Shown piece by piece: positions 1 to 8,008 of a stretch of 64,000 nt of DNA (position 1 is the first letter of the stretch; every line of letters starts with the position of its first letter). The position numbers and the translations under genes are program-made. The notes under the pieces were generated by a model. That model had not been told where the DNA came from, made no database searches, and saw only the letters and a list, made by a program, of their open reading frames with translations. Location of the stretch: NCBI RefSeq assembly GCF_019956415.1, contig NZ_JAHBDK010000042.1:186001-250000 (forward strand). The letters are read 5' to 3'. This DNA comes from Pseudomonas sp. GL-B-19 (lineage in GTDB: Bacteria > Pseudomonadota > Gammaproteobacteria > Pseudomonadales > Pseudomonadaceae).

Positions 1-1313
1 AGGAAGCCTTCGTGGCCGTGGTAATGACCCATGCCCGAGGAACCGACGCCACCAAATGGCATGTCGTCCTGAGCGACGTGCAGCAGGGTGTCATTGAGGC
101 AAACACCCCCGGAATGGGTTTCATGGAGCACGCGGTTTTGTTCGCGCTTGTCGTAGCCGAAGTAATACAGCGCCAGTGGGCGAGGGCGTTGGTTGATGTA
201 GGCAAACGCCTCGTCCAGACTTTTGTACGGCACGATTGGCAGCAGTGGGCCGAAGATTTCGTCCTGCATCACGGTCATGTCGTCGGTGACGTTGAGCAGC
301 AGGCTGTGACTCATGCGACGACCCTGACCCTGATCGAACAACGGGATCAGCAGTGCACCTTTGCTGGTGGCATCGCTGATGTAACCGTTGAGACGCGCCA
401 GTTGCCGCTCGTTGATGATGGCGGTGTAGTCCGGGTTGTCAGCCAGTGTCGGATAAAAACCGCGAATCACCTGACGATAAGCGTCGACGAAATCATCCAC
501 ACGATCTTCCGGCACCAGTACGTAATCCGGGGCCACGCAAGTTTGCCCGGCGTTCAGGGTTTTGCCGAAGGCGATACGTTCGGCGGCATCTTTCAGTGGC
601 ACATCATGGGACACGATGGCCGGGGACTTGCCGCCGAGTTCGAGGGTCACCGGGGTGAGGTTCTCGGCCGCCGCACGCATCACGTGTTTACCGATGCTGG
701 TGGCGCCGGTGAACAGCAGGTGATCGAAAGGCAGGCGAGAGAACGCTACGCCGACATCGGCTTCGCCCAGCACGACGCAGACCAGGTCTTGAGGGAAGAC
801 TCGCGCGAGCAATTCCTTGAGCAGCATACCCGTGGCGGGAGTTGATTCGCTGAGTTTGAGCATCACCCGATTACCGGCCGATAGCGCGCCCACCAATGGG
901 CCGATGGCCAGGTACAGCGGGTAGTTCCACGGCACTATCACGCCGACCACGCCCAACGGTTGGTAAACAACTTTGGCCGCCGCCGGCTGAAAAGCGATGC
1001 CAACCTTGCGCCGCGAGTCCTTCATCCAGCCTTTAAGGCGCTGGCTGGCGTAATGAATGCCGTGAAGGCTGGGCATTATTTCGGCGAGCAGGGTTTCATC
1101 GGCGCTGCGGTTGCTGAAATCCTGGCTGATCGCCTCGATCAACGCCTGGCGTTCGCTGTTCAACAGGTCACGCAGTGCTTTGAGCCATTGCTGGCGCTGG
1201 GTGGCCGGCGGCATCGGATTGGCGGCGTAAGCGGCGCGTTGTGCGTCGAACAGGGTTTGCAGTTCTTCCAGAGACTGATTCATGTTCTGAAGGTAGGCGA
1301 TGTCAGCAGTCAT
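1..1313 (-). CDS. calB: Coniferyl aldehyde dehydrogenase (C-terminus cut by window edge)
   Basis: NAD(P)-dependent aldehyde dehydrogenase, probably oxidising coniferyl aldehyde or similar aldehydes to the acids. 437 codons are present and the last few dozen residues lie beyond position 1. The catalytic pair is visible: Glu225 in LELGGKSPA and Cys259 in GQTCVAP, 34 residues apart as in the superfamily, and the motif IVPWNYPLYLA lies upstream. The start at 1313 is preceded by a GGAG-type ribosome binding site about 7 bases away. It is transcribed divergently from the TetR gene, which probably regulates it. The subfamily name rests on overall resemblance to CalB-type enzymes and on the P. aeruginosa gene order; another medium-chain aldehyde substrate is possible. 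Confidence 0.85.
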   Translation of the reverse strand, partial: MTADIAYLQNMNQSLEELQTLFDAQRAAYAANPMPPATQRQQWLKALRDLLNSERQALIEAISQDFSNRSADETLLAEIMPSLHGIHYASQRLKGWMKDSRRKVGIAFQPAAAKVVYQPLGVVGVIVPWNYPLYLAIGPLVGALSAGNRVMLKLSESTPATGMLLKELLARVFPQDLVCVVLGEADVGVAFSRLPFDHLLFTGATSIGKHVMRAAAENLTPVTLELGGKSPAIVSHDVPLKDAAERIAFGKTLNAGQTCVAPDYVLVPEDRVDDFVDAYRQVIRGFYPTLADNPDYTAIINERQLARLNGYISDATSKGALLIPLFDQGQGRRMSHSLLLNVTDDMTVMQDEIFGPLLPIVPYKSLDEAFAYINQRPRPLALYYFGYDKREQNRVLHETHSGGVCLNDTLLHVAQDDMPFGGVGSSGMGHYHGHEGF

Positions 1314-1344
1314 TGTCGGCTCCGGATTAATTGTAATGAAGACC

Positions 1345-1373
1345 TTTTTAGAGTCTATACTCTAGAAAGTCAA
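1345..1373 (-). promoter_or_regulatory. calB promoter with palindromic TetR operator
   Basis: On the minus strand a -35 box TTGACT (1373-1368) and a -10 box TAAAAA (1350-1345) are separated by exactly 17 bases. The perfect inverted repeat TAGAGT-CTAT-ACTCTA (1349-1364) fills most of that spacer and overlaps the -10 box. An operator placed like this would block RNA polymerase. On the plus strand the same palindrome contains TATACT (1356-1361), a possible -10 box for the regulator, so one site could control both genes. Seen in sequence; binding by the neighbouring TetR protein is inferred. Confidence 0.6.
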
Positions 1374-1459
1374 ATGACATCCTCGAACAGCTTTGTTTTA
1401 TCCGCTCGCGGATAGGTCGTAAGATGCCCCTCATCGCACTCTGAATTTAAGCTCAAGCC

Positions 1460-2131
1460 ATGGCCCCTCGGATCAAAACCAGCGAGCGCATCGTGCAGAA
1501 CAGCCTGGAGCTGTTCAATCAGCAGGGTGAGCGCAGTATCAGCACCAACCACATTGCTGCCCACATGGAGATTTCTCCGGGCAACCTGTACTACCACTTC
1601 CCCAACAAGCAGGCGATCATCGCCGTATTGTTCAGTGAGTACGAAAGCCTGGTGGACAGCTTCCTGCGCCCGCCTCAGGGGCGTGCGTCCACAGTGGACG
1701 ACAAGCGCTTCTACCTTCAGGAGTTGCTGGCGGCGATGTGGCGCTACCGGTTTTTGCATCGCGATCTCGAGCACCTGCTCGACAGCGATCCGGAACTCGC
1801 CGCCCGTTACCGGCGGTTTTCCCAGCGCTGCCTGATCCATGGCACGCACATCTACGCGGCCTTCGTCGAAGCCGGCATCCTGCAAATGGACAAGGTGCAG
1901 ATCGAGTCCCTGACGCTCAACGCGTGGATCATCCTGACGTCCTGGGTGCGGTTTCTGTGCACTACGCGGGAAAACTCCAATCACCTGAGTGAACAAGCCA
2001 TTAAGCGTGGGGTGTATCAGGTGCTGGTGCTTGAGGCCGGTTTCGTGACGGATCAGTCTCGCGATGCAGTGAACGCGCTGTACGAAGAGTTTTACGTGCC
2101 ACTGGCCCAAGCCCTTGAAGAAGTGCAGTAG
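1460..2131 (+). CDS. TetR/AcrR family transcriptional regulator
   Basis: A 223-residue one-domain repressor. The N-terminal helix-turn-helix spans about residues 8-55, with the TetR signature around ISTNHIAAHMEISPGNLYYHF; the rest is the helical ligand-binding and dimerisation region. It is divergent from the aldehyde dehydrogenase gene and upstream of the rhodanese gene, 33 bases away on the same strand. The palindrome at 1349-1364 is its likely operator. The inducer is unknown; an aldehyde or aromatic compound is a guess from context. Confidence 0.9.
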   Translation: MAPRIKTSERIVQNSLELFNQQGERSISTNHIAAHMEISPGNLYYHFPNKQAIIAVLFSEYESLVDSFLRPPQGRASTVDDKRFYLQELLAAMWRYRFLHRDLEHLLDSDPELAARYRRFSQRCLIHGTHIYAAFVEAGILQMDKVQIESLTLNAWIILTSWVRFLCTTRENSNHLSEQAIKRGVYQVLVLEAGFVTDQSRDAVNALYEEFYVPLAQALEEVQ

Positions 2132-2164
2132 GATTAAAAACCGACTTAGTCACAGGAGCCCGCT

Positions 2165-3019
2165 ATGCCCATTGCGCAACTGATCAGCCCGCAAGCACTG
2201 GACCTGAAAAAGGACGAGCCGGGGTTGGTGATTCTGGATTGTCGTTTTGCCCTCGAAGACCCGGATTATGGCCAACGCAGCTATGCCGAAGGACACATCG
2301 CGGGGTCGAAGTTTGCCGATCTTGAGCGTGATTTGAGTGGGCCGGTGGTCAAGGGCGTGACGGGGCGGCATCCGCTGCCTGACGCTGAAGCGTTGGTCGA
2401 ACGACTGCAAGCCTGGGGCATCAACGCCGACAGCGAAGTGGTTTTGTACGATGACGGCCCGGGTGCCTACGCGGCGCGGGCCTGGTGGTTGCTGGTATGG
2501 CTGGGCAAGCGTGACGGTGTGTTTATTTTGGACGGCGGGCTCAAGGCCTGGCACGCGGCAGGTTTGCCGCTGAGCCTGGATGCATGCGACACCAAACGCG
2601 GCACCTTTACCGGAACCCCGGACAACGCGCTGATCTTGAGCGCCAAACAACTTCAGTTGCGTCTCGGCCAGCCGGCGCTGACCTTGCTGGACGCCCGCGC
2701 CTTGCCGCGTTTCAAAGGCGAAGTGGAGCCGATTGATCCGATTGCCGGGCACATTCCGGGGGCGCAATGTGCGGCGTTCAATGAGAACCTGGGCAGCGAT
2801 GGACGATTCCTGCCGGCTGATCAGCTCAAACAGCGATTTGCCACGAAACTCGGTGATCGTTCGCCAACCGATCTGGTGGCGTATTGCGGTTCAGGCGTGA
2901 CGGCGTGCCATAACCTGTTCGCGCTGTGTCTGGCGGGTTATCCGTTGGGTTCGTTGTATGCCGGATCGTGGAGCGAGTGGATCAACGATCCCGCGCACGG
3001 CATCGCCACTGGCGAATAA
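2165..3019 (+). CDS. sseA: 3-mercaptopyruvate / thiosulfate sulfurtransferase
   Basis: Two-domain rhodanese of 284 residues that moves sulfur from 3-mercaptopyruvate or thiosulfate to an acceptor. The inactive N-terminal domain carries VILDCRFALEDP and the C-terminal domain carries the active-site loop CGSGVTA with catalytic Cys241. A CGSGVTAC loop of this type is typical of mercaptopyruvate sulfurtransferases (CG[S/T]GVT), whereas classical rhodaneses have CRKGVT. Cytoplasmic, with no signal peptide. The start has an AGGAG site at about 2154-2158. It could be co-transcribed with the TetR gene 33 bases upstream. Confidence 0.85.
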   Translation: MPIAQLISPQALDLKKDEPGLVILDCRFALEDPDYGQRSYAEGHIAGSKFADLERDLSGPVVKGVTGRHPLPDAEALVERLQAWGINADSEVVLYDDGPGAYAARAWWLLVWLGKRDGVFILDGGLKAWHAAGLPLSLDACDTKRGTFTGTPDNALILSAKQLQLRLGQPALTLLDARALPRFKGEVEPIDPIAGHIPGAQCAAFNENLGSDGRFLPADQLKQRFATKLGDRSPTDLVAYCGSGVTACHNLFALCLAGYPLGSLYAGSWSEWINDPAHGIATGE

Positions 3020-3033
3020 CGCAAATCCCCCAC

Positions 3034-3123
3034 TGTGGGAGCGAGCCTGCTCGCGATAGCGGTGTACCAGTCAACATCTCAGCTGAATGACACATCGCTA
3101 TCGCGAGCAGGCTCGCTCCCACA
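3034..3123. repeat. REP pair (inverted)
   Basis: Two inverted REP copies: 3034-3060 reads TGTGGGAGCGAGCCTGCTCG and onward, and 3096-3123 is its near-perfect reverse complement, with a 35-base loop. It lies between the convergent sseA and hydrolase genes and can fold into a long stem. This is the GAGCAGGCTCGCTCCCAC subclass seen again at 41369 and 42333. Confidence 0.9.
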
Positions 3124-3163
3124 CTGGTGCTCATCTCCGGCCTTGATCGATGTCTTTGGCCTA

Positions 3164-4186
3164 CTATCGACCCGCGGCTGCCAGCCACTGCGGGATGCGC
3201 CGTTCCAGGTAATAACCCGGTTGCCTGAACGAGCCATCGACGAAACCAACATGCCCACCTTTGGCTTGTAATTCGAGTTGCGTGCAGGCGGACAGTTCGT
3301 CGGCTTGCGGCAGGCTGTGGGGGAAGACGAAGGGGTCGTCGGCCGCCTGAATGATCAGAGTCGGTGTGCGAATCTCACCAAGGAAATAACGACTTGAGGC
3401 GCGGCGATAGTAATCCTCGGCATCGATAAAACCATTCAACGGTGCCGTGACCCGGCCATCGAAATCCCAGAAGGTGCGCATGTTCTCCAGCGAACCGAGT
3501 GCCGCCAATGCCGCCAGGCCATCTTCGCGTCCGTCATGTTGAAACTTGCGTTGTTTGTTCTTGATGTAGGCGAGCATCTCGCGCATGAAATGCGCCTGGT
3601 AGACCCTGGAAAAGCCCTGGCCGATACGATCGGCACAGTGGTCCAGGCGAAACGGCACAGACACCGCCACCGCACCGGCCACGCCACTGTCACTGCCGGA
3701 CTCACCCAAGTACTTGAGCAAGACATTGCCGCCCAGGGAATAGCCCACCACATAAAGTGGCGCTAAGGGGCGTTTGGCCCGCAGGTGCCAGATGACTTCG
3801 GCCAGATCTTCGCTGGCACCGGAATGGTAGCTGCGGGCCAACAGGTTCGGCTCGCCCGAACAGCCGCGCCAGTTCAGCGCGACACTGGCCCAGCTTTGGG
3901 CGGCGAGTGCCTTTTGCACGCCGGCCACATAAGGTGAATTCGACGACCCCGTCAGTCCGTGCAGCACCAGCACCAACGGTGCCGCCGCGCTGTGTGGGCC
4001 ATGCCAGTCAAGGTCGAGAAAGTCGCCGTCATCGAGCCACAAGCGTTCGCGCTCGCGTTCAATGTGCGTGGTTTTGCGCCATAGCGGTCCCCACAAGGTT
4101 TGCAAGTGCGGGTTGCCCAGGCCCAAGGCGGGGGTGAAGCGGTCTGGCGGATGGGACACGATTACTCTCGATGCAGCGGTGCGCAA
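3164..4186 (-). CDS. Alpha/beta hydrolase of the YheT family
   Basis: A 340-residue alpha/beta-fold hydrolase. It has the oxyanion region LVLHGLTGSSNSPY, the nucleophile elbow GYSLGGN and a C-terminal GGHVGFVDG carrying the probable catalytic histidine. These match the AB-hydrolase-4/YheT group, described as putative esterases of unknown physiological substrate. No signal peptide. It is followed on the same strand, with a 28-base gap, by rsmD; this pairing also occurs in P. aeruginosa. The substrate cannot be read from the sequence. Confidence 0.85.
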   Translation of the reverse strand: MRTAASRVIVSHPPDRFTPALGLGNPHLQTLWGPLWRKTTHIERERERLWLDDGDFLDLDWHGPHSAAAPLVLVLHGLTGSSNSPYVAGVQKALAAQSWASVALNWRGCSGEPNLLARSYHSGASEDLAEVIWHLRAKRPLAPLYVVGYSLGGNVLLKYLGESGSDSGVAGAVAVSVPFRLDHCADRIGQGFSRVYQAHFMREMLAYIKNKQRKFQHDGREDGLAALAALGSLENMRTFWDFDGRVTAPLNGFIDAEDYYRRASSRYFLGEIRTPTLIIQAADDPFVFPHSLPQADELSACTQLELQAKGGHVGFVDGSFRQPGYYLERRIPQWLAAAGR

Positions 4187-4214
4187 CGGGTGCGCACCTT
4201 TTCAGGCCGGTCGA

Positions 4215-4826
4215 TTAACCGGCGATCTCTGCCATACGTTGCCACAATGCGTAGTAAACCCGCCCGGATTTCTGCTCGCGGTGCAGGCGCCAGTTGCCTG
4301 GCAAGCCGAGGGACGACGGCGCGTTCTCGCTTTCGGTGTAGATCCAGGCCTCGTTGGCCAGCCACTGACGCTCTTCCAGCAGCGTGCAGACGCTTGGCAG
4401 CAGGTTCTGGTTAAACGGCGGGTCGAGGAACACCAGGTCGTAGGCCGTGGCTGTCTGGGTTTCCAGGTAGCGCAGGGCATCGGCTGTCTGAATCTGGCCG
4501 GTAGTGCAGCGCAGTGTGCCCAGATGCTCCTTGATGCTGGCGACCGCGATGTTGCTGGCATCCAGCGCCTGGCCCATGGCCGCGCCACGGGACAGGGCTT
4601 CCAGAAACAGTGCGCCGCTGCCGGCGAACGGGTCCAGCACCTTGGCGCCCGCAACATAAGGCGCGAGCCAGTTGAACAGGGTTTCACGCACCCGGTCTGG
4701 CGTCGGGCGCAAGCCCGGGGCATCAGGGAAGCTCAGCTTTCGGCTGCCCCATTCGCCGCCAATGATGCGCAGTTGATTCACGCCGTTATGGACGTTGTGA
4801 ACAGGTTTTTTAGGACGCGTGGCCAT
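4215..4826 (-). CDS. rsmD: 16S rRNA (guanine-966-N2)-methyltransferase
   Basis: A 203-residue SAM-dependent methyltransferase that modifies G966 of 16S rRNA in the 30S subunit. It shows the SAM-binding segment VLDPFAGSGALFLEAL and the catalytic tetrapeptide DPPF in LVFLDPPFN, with the early signature RIIGGEWGSRKL typical of RsmD. Its start overlaps the stop of the M16 gene by one base (shared base 4826), so the two are translationally close. In many Pseudomonas genomes the methyltransferase lies next to ftsY, as here. Confidence 0.93.
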   Translation of the reverse strand: MATRPKKPVHNVHNGVNQLRIIGGEWGSRKLSFPDAPGLRPTPDRVRETLFNWLAPYVAGAKVLDPFAGSGALFLEALSRGAAMGQALDASNIAVASIKEHLGTLRCTTGQIQTADALRYLETQTATAYDLVFLDPPFNQNLLPSVCTLLEERQWLANEAWIYTESENAPSSLGLPGNWRLHREQKSGRVYYALWQRMAEIAG

Positions 4827-6316
4827 TAATGCTCCGGAACCCCGAGCGGCTGCTCGGCAGGTTTATCAGATGGGGCCGGTAACGGCTTTTGTGGCACGGT
4901 CGGGCCAGCGCTGACGATGACCATTTTGTCCGTGCTCAAGTGTTTGTTCAGTGCGGTTTTGACCTGCTCGACGGTCAGGCTCTGGGACTCACGCATGAAA
5001 TCATCCAGATAACTGAGCGGCAGGTTGTAGAACCCCATGGCGCCCAATTGGCCGACGATATCGGCGTTACTGGCGGTGGACAGCGGGAAGCTGCCGGCCA
5101 GTTCACGCTTGGCGTCATCGAGTTCTTTTTGCGTCGGGCCGGTTTTAAGGTAGTCGGCCAGCACGTCCTGTACCAGTTTCAGCGTGCCTTCGCTCATTTC
5201 GGCGCGAGTCTGCAGGTTGATCATGAACGGGCCGCGCGCCTGCATCGGGGTGAAACCCGAGTACACGCCGTACGCCAGTCCGCGTTTCTCGCGCACTTCG
5301 CTCATCAGGCGGGTGCCGAAACCACCGCCGCCGAGGATCTGGTTGCCCATGGACAGTGCGGCGTAGTCCGGATCATCACGGTCGATGCCCAGTTGCGCAA
5401 GCATCAGGTTGGTTTGCTTGGACGGGAACTCGATGTGGCCGACGCTGGCTTTGGGGGCTTCCGGCTGCGCGATCTTCGTCAGTGCCGGGCCTTTTGGCAG
5501 CGCGCTGGAGACCTGCGCGGCAATCGCCTCCGCCTCGGCGCGGGACAGGTCACCGACCAGCGCAATCACCACGTTGCCAGCCGCATAGGCTTTCTCGTGG
5601 AACGCCTTCAACTGAGCTTGGGTGATCGCTGGAACGGATTTCGCCGTACCGTCACTGGCATGGGCGTAAGGGTGATCACCGTACAAACGGTTCATCAGCT
5701 CCAGGCTCGCCAGTTTGCCGGGGTTTTGCTTCTGGTATTCGAAGCCGGCGAGCATCTGGTTCTTGATGCGTGCGAAGGAGTCGGCCGGGAAGGTCGGTTT
5801 GCCAATGACTTCAGAGAACAACTTCAGGGCCGGTTCACGCTTGTCCACGGCACTGAGGCTACGCAATGAAACCAGTGCCATGTCTTTGAATGCACCGTTG
5901 CCAAAGTCAGCGCCCAGGCCTTCGAAGCCCTCAGCGATGGCGCCGGCATCTTTGCCGGCCACACCTTCGTTGAGCATCGCGTTGGTCAACGTGGCGAGGC
6001 CCGCTGCATCGCCGTCCTGGCTGCTGCCAGCGGCGAAGATCAGGCGCATGTCGAACATCGGCAGCTCGCGGGCTTCGACGAACATAACCTTGGCGCCTTC
6101 GGCGGTGTTCCAGGTCTGTACGTCAAGGGCGCGGTGGCTCGGTGCCTTGCCGTCGAGTTCCGCCAGCGATTGCAGCTTCTGACTGGACTTGGCTTTGTCC
6201 AGTGCTTCGCTGGCTTTGGACTCATTGCTTTTGGAAAGGTAAAAGGCAGCGGAGCCGATCAGTGCGACAGTGACCAGGCCGATCAGGGCCAGACGTGGTT
6301 TTTTACGCTCACTCAT
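4826..6316 (-). CDS. M16 family peptidase-like protein lacking the zinc motif
   Basis: A 496-residue inner-membrane-anchored or secreted M16 homologue: a basic N-terminus is followed by one hydrophobic segment (about residues 11-28). The HxxEH zinc motif expected near residue 90 is missing; that segment reads LATLTNAMLNEG. The partner-type signature with conserved Arg and Tyr (EVREKRGLAYGVYSGF) is kept. It is therefore the non-catalytic half of a heterodimeric M16 pair whose active half is encoded immediately upstream with an 8-base overlap. I chose the ATG at 6316 over an earlier one at 6340 because it gives MSERKKPRL, a normal N-terminus, and the overlap with the upstream stop. Confidence 0.88.
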   Translation of the reverse strand: MSERKKPRLALIGLVTVALIGSAAFYLSKSNESKASEALDKAKSSQKLQSLAELDGKAPSHRALDVQTWNTAEGAKVMFVEARELPMFDMRLIFAAGSSQDGDAAGLATLTNAMLNEGVAGKDAGAIAEGFEGLGADFGNGAFKDMALVSLRSLSAVDKREPALKLFSEVIGKPTFPADSFARIKNQMLAGFEYQKQNPGKLASLELMNRLYGDHPYAHASDGTAKSVPAITQAQLKAFHEKAYAAGNVVIALVGDLSRAEAEAIAAQVSSALPKGPALTKIAQPEAPKASVGHIEFPSKQTNLMLAQLGIDRDDPDYAALSMGNQILGGGGFGTRLMSEVREKRGLAYGVYSGFTPMQARGPFMINLQTRAEMSEGTLKLVQDVLADYLKTGPTQKELDDAKRELAGSFPLSTASNADIVGQLGAMGFYNLPLSYLDDFMRESQSLTVEQVKTALNKHLSTDKMVIVSAGPTVPQKPLPAPSDKPAEQPLGVPEH

Positions 6317-7664
6317 GAGTCGTCTCCAGTGGCAGTACATGGGCGACGCTGAGACGTTCGCGGGTGAAATACAGCTTGGCGGCTTTCTGGATGTCTTGCG
6401 GCGTTACGCTTTCCAGGTCGGCCAGTTCGGTGTCCATCAGCTTCCACGACAGGCCGACAGTTTCCAGTTGGCCGATGGAAGTGGCCTGGCTGGTGATCGA
6501 GTCGCGCTCGAAGACCAGTCCGGCAATCACCTGAGCCCGTACGCGTTCCAGCTCTTCGGCGGACGGTGCGGTGGTTTTCAACTGTTCGAGCAGCTTCCAC
6601 AGACCGGCTTCAGCCTGGGCCATGGTTTTCTTTTTCTGGGTGTTGGGTGAAGCCGACAAGGTGAACAGACTGTCGCCGCGGGTGTAGGCGTCGTAGCTCG
6701 ACGAACCGCCAGACACCAACTCTTCGCCGCGTTCCAGTTGCGTCGGGATACGACCGCTGTAGCCGCCGTCCAGCAGGGCCGAGATCAGGCGCAAGGCGTT
6801 TACCGAGCGTTTGTCTTCGGCGGTGGCGATGCTCGGCACGTTGAAGCCCAGCATCAGGCTCGGCAATTGGGTTTGCACATGCAGGGTGATCAGGCGTTCG
6901 CCGGGTTCGGCCAGTTCCAGGGGGATTTTCGCCGGGGGTACATCGCGTTTGGCGATGGGACCAAAATAACGCTGGGCCAAGACTTTGACCTCGTCCGGGG
7001 TTACGTCACCGACCACCACCAGCGTGGCGTTGTTCGGCACGTACCAGGATTGGTACCAGTGGCGCAGATCTTCAACTTTCATGCGGTCCAGGTCGACCAT
7101 CCAGCCGATGGTCGGCGTGTGGTAGCCGCTGGCCGGGTAAGCCATCGCCTTGAAGCGTTCGTAGGCCTTGGACGTCGGCTTGTCGTCGGTGCGCAGGCGA
7201 CGTTCTTCTTTAATGACCTCGATTTCGCGGGCGAACTCGTCACTCGGCAGACGCAGGCTGGCCATGCGGTCTGCTTCCAGCTCGAAGGCCACGCCCAGAC
7301 GATCGCGGGCCAGCACTTGATAGTAAGCCGTGAAGTCGTCGCTGGTGAACGCGTTCTCTTCAGCGCCGAGGTCGCGCAGGATCAGCGAGGCTTCACCGGG
7401 GCCGACTTTCTCGCTGCCCTTGAACATCATGTGCTCGAGGGCATGGGAAAGACCGGTCTGCCCCGGTGTTTCGTAGCTGGAACCGACCTTGTACCAGACC
7501 TGGGAAACCACCACCGGCGCACGATGGTCTTCGCGCACGATAACTTTCAGGCCGTTATCGAGAGTGAATTCGTGGGTGGGTTGTGGATCGGCAGCGAAGG
7601 CTGACAGTGGCAGGCAAACTGTGCTGAGCAGCAGGCCAGCAGCGCGGCGGGCTAGAGCATTCAT
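6309..7664 (-). CDS. M16 family zinc metallopeptidase, periplasmic
   Basis: A 451-residue pitrilysin-family peptidase with a signal peptide (about residues 1-24, ending SAFA). The inverted zinc motif HALEH is present around residue 80, and the downstream glutamate ligand is likely in EIEVIKEERR. It forms an operon with the inactive M16 homologue downstream, so the pair probably assembles as a heterodimer of one active and one inactive subunit, as mitochondrial processing peptidase does. The substrate is unknown; periplasmic peptide degradation or processing is an inference. It is divergent from ftsY. Confidence 0.9.
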   Translation of the reverse strand: MNALARRAAGLLLSTVCLPLSAFAADPQPTHEFTLDNGLKVIVREDHRAPVVVSQVWYKVGSSYETPGQTGLSHALEHMMFKGSEKVGPGEASLILRDLGAEENAFTSDDFTAYYQVLARDRLGVAFELEADRMASLRLPSDEFAREIEVIKEERRLRTDDKPTSKAYERFKAMAYPASGYHTPTIGWMVDLDRMKVEDLRHWYQSWYVPNNATLVVVGDVTPDEVKVLAQRYFGPIAKRDVPPAKIPLELAEPGERLITLHVQTQLPSLMLGFNVPSIATAEDKRSVNALRLISALLDGGYSGRIPTQLERGEELVSGGSSSYDAYTRGDSLFTLSASPNTQKKKTMAQAEAGLWKLLEQLKTTAPSAEELERVRAQVIAGLVFERDSITSQATSIGQLETVGLSWKLMDTELADLESVTPQDIQKAAKLYFTRERLSVAHVLPLETTHE

Positions 7665-8008
7665 TCTTTTTTAAACCTGTTGGGCTGCCTGCTTGGTCTT
7701 AGCGTCAGCGGGCGAGAGGGTGCTAGGATACTGATCCGTTTTACTGGCGGCCACGCCTATCAGGCCTTTGATCGGTCAGCAGGTTGTTTGGGTTTGCGAC
7801 GCAAGCTTTGAGTTTGATAGCTAAACTCTGTGTTTTCGCCGACGATGCCGTTCCAGTCCTTCGAATTAGTCGACCTTTGAGGTGCGTTTTTCACCTCGAC
7901 AAAATGTTGCGCGTGAACAAGCTGGATCAATCGCAGTCTGTTCTGCATCGAATATTTATTTGCCGGGGCGCCCTTGGGCGCGCCGCTACTGTGAGATAGC
8001 CGTCCTCC
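7665..8008. other. Divergent intergenic region upstream of M16 pair and ftsY
   Basis: 344 bases with no supportable gene. It must contain the promoters for both flanking units, but I could not find a convincing -35/-10 pair. A GC-rich inverted repeat, GGGGCGCCCTTGGGCGCGCC (7965-7984), sits about 25 bases upstream of the ftsY start and could form a hairpin in its leader. Confidence 0.5.
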
